From assembly GCA_947491755.1 (NCBI GenBank), contig CANLKV010000001.1:248001-312000 (forward strand): a stretch of 64,000 bases of DNA, read 5' to 3'. The notes under the pieces are model-generated. The model was given only the letters and a program-made list of their open reading frames with translations. It had not been told where the DNA came from and made no database searches. Below, piece by piece: positions 60,187-64,000 of this stretch. Each line of letters opens with the position of its first letter. Within the stretch, counting starts at the first letter, position 1. This stretch comes from an uncultured Nonlabens sp. GTDB lineage: Bacteria > Bacteroidota > Bacteroidia > Flavobacteriales > Flavobacteriaceae. A program made the position numbers and the translations under genes.

Positions 60187-61731
60187 TTAAGTTACCGTGT
60201 TGATTAATGCCGCCAGCAGACTGATCCACACATAATTAAAGAATGACTTGGTTTTATCACGTTGAGAATCCCCTGTGCCTTCTCTAAAATCATCTTGATC
60301 GTTGCTGCTATTTTTAGCCACAAACAAATTGGCCGCTTTAGATAAAAATTTATTTATTCCCTTTTCTCTCTGGCGCATCAGGTCAATTTCAAAATCTGTA
60401 TAAGCCATTTTTATTTTAGTCTGTGAGCGGTCGTCATCGCCAGTAATATCAAAATAGATTTGATGCAAGTCTCCCTCAAATCCTATATTCAAATTAGGCA
60501 ATGTAAACGAGTTGATTCGTTGTGCCGCAAGCCCATGTATGCTTCCCATAAATCTAAATTGATCTGAGGTATCATGCACCTTAAACGACCAGTCTGTAGT
60601 GATACGACTGTCAAAAAAAAGACCAGTTGCTTTTATATGCGTGGTGGATTGTGGCGATTGCATATTCCCCACAGTTGACAGGGTCAGGTCTAAATCTTGA
60701 AAAGTTATGGTACCCGCGGTTCCCTCACCTCGCACACGCTCCTCATACTTGATACCGGCATCATTGATATGAATACTATCTACTAATACATCGATGGGTA
60801 AGTTGCGCAACATTTTACTGTACAAGGGCCTGGGCTGTGTATTATCTGCTATCAACTTGTCCCGATAAATTTTAAAATCAGGTTGATGGATAGATATATC
60901 GCTTATAGTGGTAAAAAACCGGTCCCGATCAAATCCATAATCAAAATTGTCAATAGACAAATGGGGAATCGATAACTGCATATAGTCCCGCTCTTGTTTT
61001 AAACGACCTTCAAACTGGGGTTTACTGTATTTAGGCACTAGCATCAGGCTATCTAGTTCTAATTGATTGTTTGCCACTTGCAGGCGATCTATAAAAATAT
61101 CTTCATAAGGGCTTATTTTTACTTTTATAGCATCTGTGACAAGAGATAATTCATCATAAGCTAATGGAATGCGCTGTGACAATAACAGACTGTCTGTACG
61201 TATATTTTCCACTTGCAAGCTGGCATTTGCTACATGCACCAGTACAGAGTCTGCTGCATCATTATAAATGGATAAACTCACCTTATCTATTTCTAGATGT
61301 TTGATTAGGACCGCCTTTTTAAGCATCGCTAGTGGATTGCGCTTTAAACTATCTACAGAAAGATCTTGCTGGTATCTATTTTTGAAATAAACAATATCAT
61401 TTTGATCCAGCAGTACCTCATCAATCTCTATAATGTCATCAAATAAAAAGTTCCAATAGCTCAAGCCTTGTAGCTGTAAATTTTTTATTTGCGCGGTGGT
61501 ATGGACCGTATCATCATTAGGATTTGTAAGCGCTACATCAATCATGTCAAATGATAGATCGCCAGACCACAATGCCATGTCGATACGATCGTAGGAAAAA
61601 TTTACTTGTGGCGATAACTGGGTCTGTAAAAAAGCCTCAACCTTATTTTTTACCGTATGATTGGCATAATAATATCCTGTCCCTACAAGAACTAGAAGTA
61701 TAACCAGTAGGTAATAAAACGTTCTTTTCAT
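60187..61731 (-). CDS. AsmA-like membrane-anchored protein
   Basis: A 514-residue protein with one N-terminal membrane anchor (about 5-23) and a long beta-rich periplasmic part with repeated LxxLxLxG-type strands, e.g. ALWSGDLSFDMIDVALTNPNDD and VVDSIHINDAGIKYEERV. This is the general layout of AsmA/YhdP-type proteins, which form bridges for lipid transport between membranes; assignment is by pattern only. A second hydrophobic stretch closes the C-terminus (FFNYVWISLLAALINTV). It is 23 bases downstream of hflX on the same strand. Confidence 0.65.
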   Translation of the reverse strand: MKRTFYYLLVILLVLVGTGYYYANHTVKNKVEAFLQTQLSPQVNFSYDRIDMALWSGDLSFDMIDVALTNPNDDTVHTTAQIKNLQLQGLSYWNFLFDDIIEIDEVLLDQNDIVYFKNRYQQDLSVDSLKRNPLAMLKKAVLIKHLEIDKVSLSIYNDAADSVLVHVANASLQVENIRTDSLLLSQRIPLAYDELSLVTDAIKVKISPYEDIFIDRLQVANNQLELDSLMLVPKYSKPQFEGRLKQERDYMQLSIPHLSIDNFDYGFDRDRFFTTISDISIHQPDFKIYRDKLIADNTQPRPLYSKMLRNLPIDVLVDSIHINDAGIKYEERVRGEGTAGTITFQDLDLTLSTVGNMQSPQSTTHIKATGLFFDSRITTDWSFKVHDTSDQFRFMGSIHGLAAQRINSFTLPNLNIGFEGDLHQIYFDITGDDDRSQTKIKMAYTDFEIDLMRQREKGINKFLSKAANLFVAKNSSNDQDDFREGTGDSQRDKTKSFFNYVWISLLAALINTVT

Positions 61732-61754
61732 AGAGGGAATTTGCTAGGTGTTGA

Positions 61755-62969
61755 TTATTCTTCTTCTCCCATGATATCTGGATAAAGAAAAGCATTGTAG
61801 GGAAATCTAGAGACGTGTATTTCTCTCACTTTATCATATACCTTTTTTCTAAAGCCCTCCATGTTCTCTTTTTCTATCGCGCTTATAAACACAACATCGT
61901 CACCAGATCGTGACATCCAGGTCTTTTTCCACTCTTCTAGCGAGTAGTGTTGTGTGGATCGTTCGATCATCAGGTCTGTCTCATCATAATCTTCTGGCTG
62001 GTACTGATCGATTTTATTAAAAACCATGATGGTGGGTTTATCTATCGCATCGATCTCGTCCAGAATTTTATTTACAGATGCGATATGATCTTCAAACGAT
62101 TCGTGAGATATGTCTACTACATGCAATAATAAGTCTGACTCTCGCACCTCATCCAGGGTAGATTTAAAAGACTCTACCAGCTGTGTGGGCAGCTTTCTTA
62201 TAAAACCTACTGTGTCTGTCAATAAAAAGGGCAAGTTGCCTACAACAACCTTCCTAACGGTGGTGTCTAGGGTTGCAAATAGCTTATTTTCTGCAAAGAC
62301 ATCACTTTTTGACACCACATTCATAAGCGTACTTTTCCCAACGTTAGTATATCCCACCAGTGCTACACGCACCAGTTTGCCGCGATTGCCGCGCTGGGTA
62401 GCCATTTGCTTATCAATTTTTTGCAGCTTTGCTTTGAGCAGGGTGATGCGATCTCTTACAATACGCCTGTCGGTCTCAATCTCTGTCTCTCCAGGACCGC
62501 GCATTCCTATCCCTCCTTTTTGTCGTTCTAGGTGGGTCCATAAGCCTACCAGTCGTGGCAATAAATACTCATATTGTGCCAGTTCTACCTGGGTACGGGC
62601 ATAACTGGTTTGTGCCCGCTGTGCAAAAATATCCAGTATAAGATAGGTTCTATCGATAATCTTTACTTCCAGCATCTTCTCGATATTGCGCTGTTGCGCT
62701 GGAGACAACTCGTCGTCAAAAATGACGGTATCTATATCATGAGATTTTACGTAGCCTAATACCTCCTCCATCTTACCGGTACCGATAAAGGTTTTGGGAT
62801 TAGGTTTATTCATTTTCTGGCTGAATCTCTTGCGTACACTTGCCCCTGCTGTGTATGCGAGAAATTCTAGTTCGTCCATATATTCCTCCAGCTTTTCTTC
62901 AGTCTGGCTTTGCGTTACCACACCTATTAAAATAGCCTTCTCGTACTCGTGATTATCTTTTTCTAACAT
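61755..62969 (-). CDS. hflX: GTPase HflX
   Basis: Ribosome-associated GTPase that splits stalled 70S ribosomes. The 404-residue protein has the N-terminal HflX domain (with GTGKMEEVLGYVKSHDIDTVIFDDELSPAQQRN) and a GTPase domain: G1 GYTNVGKST (about 207-215), G3 DTVGFI, G4 NKID and G5 SAIEKEN. The glycine-rich linker GGIGMRGPGETEIETDRR is intact. A promoter is recognisable upstream. Confidence 0.97.
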   Translation of the reverse strand: MLEKDNHEYEKAILIGVVTQSQTEEKLEEYMDELEFLAYTAGASVRKRFSQKMNKPNPKTFIGTGKMEEVLGYVKSHDIDTVIFDDELSPAQQRNIEKMLEVKIIDRTYLILDIFAQRAQTSYARTQVELAQYEYLLPRLVGLWTHLERQKGGIGMRGPGETEIETDRRIVRDRITLLKAKLQKIDKQMATQRGNRGKLVRVALVGYTNVGKSTLMNVVSKSDVFAENKLFATLDTTVRKVVVGNLPFLLTDTVGFIRKLPTQLVESFKSTLDEVRESDLLLHVVDISHESFEDHIASVNKILDEIDAIDKPTIMVFNKIDQYQPEDYDETDLMIERSTQHYSLEEWKKTWMSRSGDDVVFISAIEKENMEGFRKKVYDKVREIHVSRFPYNAFLYPDIMGEEE

Positions 62970-62989
62970 ATATTTTAAACAACTTATCT

Positions 62990-63018
62990 CAAAGATACCT
63001 TTTAATAAAAGTTACAAA
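62990..63018 (-). promoter_or_regulatory. Bacteroidetes-type promoter for hflX
   Basis: On the minus strand TTTG (63018-63015), 17 bases, then TATCTTTG (62997-62990), 21 bases before the ATG. Confidence 0.7.
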
Positions 63019-63050
63019 GAGTCTTTGAGATAAGGTTAAGAATTAGGGGT

Positions 63051-63506
63051 TTACTGCTCTCGAGCCAGTAATGATTCTGCATCTGTGATGGCCATTTGAG
63101 TCGATGTTTTTATCTGATCGATAGCCAGTTTAAACTCCATTAATTTAGGCTCTTGCTCTTCCAGCTGCTCGCTAGTTTCTGGCAATGGTGCCTCATAAGG
63201 GAAGGTAGTAGAATAATCGCGCATCCACGCCATCATATCGTCGTGAGATTGCTCTAGTGCCACTTTTGCAGTAATTAGTTCTTCTGTGGTGGCCTCGTCT
63301 AGGTCTTCTTGTTCTAGGCGCTCATCAATTTGTGCCGATAGCTCCATAAGGGTTCCCATGTCTGGCATGACCTCATCATGTACCTCCATGGTTTGCTCTG
63401 TCAACTGGTCAAATTCTGCAATCTGTTGTTCTAGTGCTTGTTGCTCATCGCTTTTACAGGCGACCGATAAAACCGCTAGGGTAATAATTAAAAATCTTTT
63501 TTTCAT
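63051..63506 (-). CDS. Coiled-coil lipoprotein of unknown function
   Basis: A 151-residue lipoprotein (lipobox SVAC, Cys about 17) whose mature part is acidic and nearly all heptad-like helix (QQALEQQIAEFDQLTEQTM, then further Glu/Leu repeats). Similar proteins in Flavobacteria are sometimes labelled viral A-type inclusion protein from coiled-coil similarity alone, which says nothing of function. It lies upstream of hflX on the same strand but hflX has its own promoter. Confidence 0.7.
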   Translation of the reverse strand: MKKRFLIITLAVLSVACKSDEQQALEQQIAEFDQLTEQTMEVHDEVMPDMGTLMELSAQIDERLEQEDLDEATTEELITAKVALEQSHDDMMAWMRDYSTTFPYEAPLPETSEQLEEQEPKLMEFKLAIDQIKTSTQMAITDAESLLAREQ

Positions 63507-63654
63507 GTGGTACTGATTTAATACATATTATCGAGGTGTCTTTTCTTCAATGGACGACCTCCTTTTTTTTACAAATTTAGCTGCTGCAGGCTCAATAAGC
63601 TCTTATCAGTTCTTTAATTTTGTTCTGGCTGTTGACTGGCCTATAATTGTGCCC

Positions 63655-64000
63655 ATGTTTCCTATTGCATTTCACCCTATTTATAGACATCCTTTACCAG
63701 AGGGACATCGTTTCCCTATGATTAAGTATGAGTTACTGCCGCAGCAGTTAATTCATGAGGGTGTTGCAGATACGGCCGATTTTTTTGAACCCAGCAAGCT
63801 TTGTGATGATGTGGATGTGCTAAGAGTACACACGGCGGCGTACTATAGCGCACTTAAAGAGCTGCGCCTGGATCGCAAGGCGGCTCGCAAGCTGGGTTTC
63901 CCATTGAGTGAACAACTGGTAGAACGCGAGTTGCGCATCGCCCAGGGCACTATCGAGGGCTGTTTAAAGGCACTAGAATCAAGAGTCGCCATGAATATTG
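63655..64000 (+). CDS. Histone deacetylase-family protein, 5' part only
   Basis: About 115 codons are visible before the window ends. The start MFPIAFHPIYRHPLPEGHRFPMIKYELLP (shown here only in part: HPLPEGHRFPM) is a hallmark of bacterial histone deacetylase / acetylpolyamine amidohydrolase family proteins, zinc-dependent deacetylases acting on acetylated small molecules or proteins. The catalytic histidines and aspartates lie further downstream, outside the window. A GTG two codons upstream (63649) is an alternative start. Confidence 0.85.
   Translation, partial: MFPIAFHPIYRHPLPEGHRFPMIKYELLPQQLIHEGVADTADFFEPSKLCDDVDVLRVHTAAYYSALKELRLDRKAARKLGFPLSEQLVERELRIAQGTIEGCLKALESRVAMNI

Noticed and set aside
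62110..62604. 164-codon plus-strand open frame opposite hflX
   Set aside because: Antisense to the conserved GTPase domain; Ser/Thr-rich translation typical of a shadow frame.

Overview
The window is chromosomal DNA from a member of the Flavobacteriaceae (Bacteroidetes), most likely a marine genus close to Nonlabens or Dokdonia. Supporting signs are the gliding genes gldD and gldE, TonB-dependent receptors, DUF3078/DUF2480/DUF3098/DUF4199/DUF4301 proteins, Bacteroidetes-type promoters (TTTG, 19 bases, TAnnTTTG) and the lack of clear Shine-Dalgarno sequences. The genus is an inference. I see no rRNA, tRNA, CRISPR array, insertion sequence or prophage. Nearly all of the DNA is ordinary core-genome coding sequence.

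Layout. 1-2226 (minus): heme-copper oxidase subunits III (two genes) and heme O synthase. 2502-3938: isocitrate dehydrogenase, facing leuS (4024-7068) across a shared terminator. 7194-9925: ftsX, a DUF3098 gene, uppP, truB. 10066-16175 (minus): azoreductase, thioredoxin-like protein, arfB, DUF4301, a kinase / PnuC-type transporter / thiamine-binding cassette, an archaeal-type lipid synthase (GGGPS) and a phosphopantetheinyl transferase. 16290-18354: ahcY and two small genes. 18434-19800 (minus): rpmA, rplU, DUF4199. 19976-23788: two periplasmic M16 peptidase-family proteins, the first fused to an OmpA domain. 23863-28349 (minus): EamA transporter, gldD, gldE, ssb, mutY. 28485-30577: HU, a 30-residue basic protein, RNase G. 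30710-32606 (minus): bacilliredoxin, ankyrin protein, HIT protein, greA. 33300-35752 (minus): a TonB-dependent receptor under a TPP riboswitch, hence a thiamine receptor. 36058-41553: pirin, metG (minus), lipoprotein, LD-carboxypeptidase, YraN. 41566-48094: a TonB-dependent receptor and DUF5689 lipoprotein flanked by two endonuclease/exonuclease/phosphatase-family genes. 50584-58033: the SUF iron-sulfur assembly cluster (sufA, B, C, D, S, E, T) with two lipoprotein genes inside it. 58149-60100: two DUF3078 proteins. 60187-64000: AsmA-like protein, hflX, a coiled-coil lipoprotein and the start of a histone-deacetylase-family gene.

The most unusual feature is a 16-base palindrome, CGCTTTCGCGAAAGCG, present 16 times (including one-base and two-base variants). 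Half of the copies lie inside genes, where they are read in frame as RFRES or AFAKA. Spacing is much more even than chance (about 3.9 kb, range 1.4-6.6 kb), and all six copies carrying the GGAAG variant have it on the same strand whatever the direction of the local gene. This looks like a highly iterated, possibly oriented, chromosome-scale signal rather than a mobile repeat.

A second theme is thiamine: a TPP-riboswitch receptor, a thiamine-binding protein beside a PnuC-type transporter and small-molecule kinase, and thiL.
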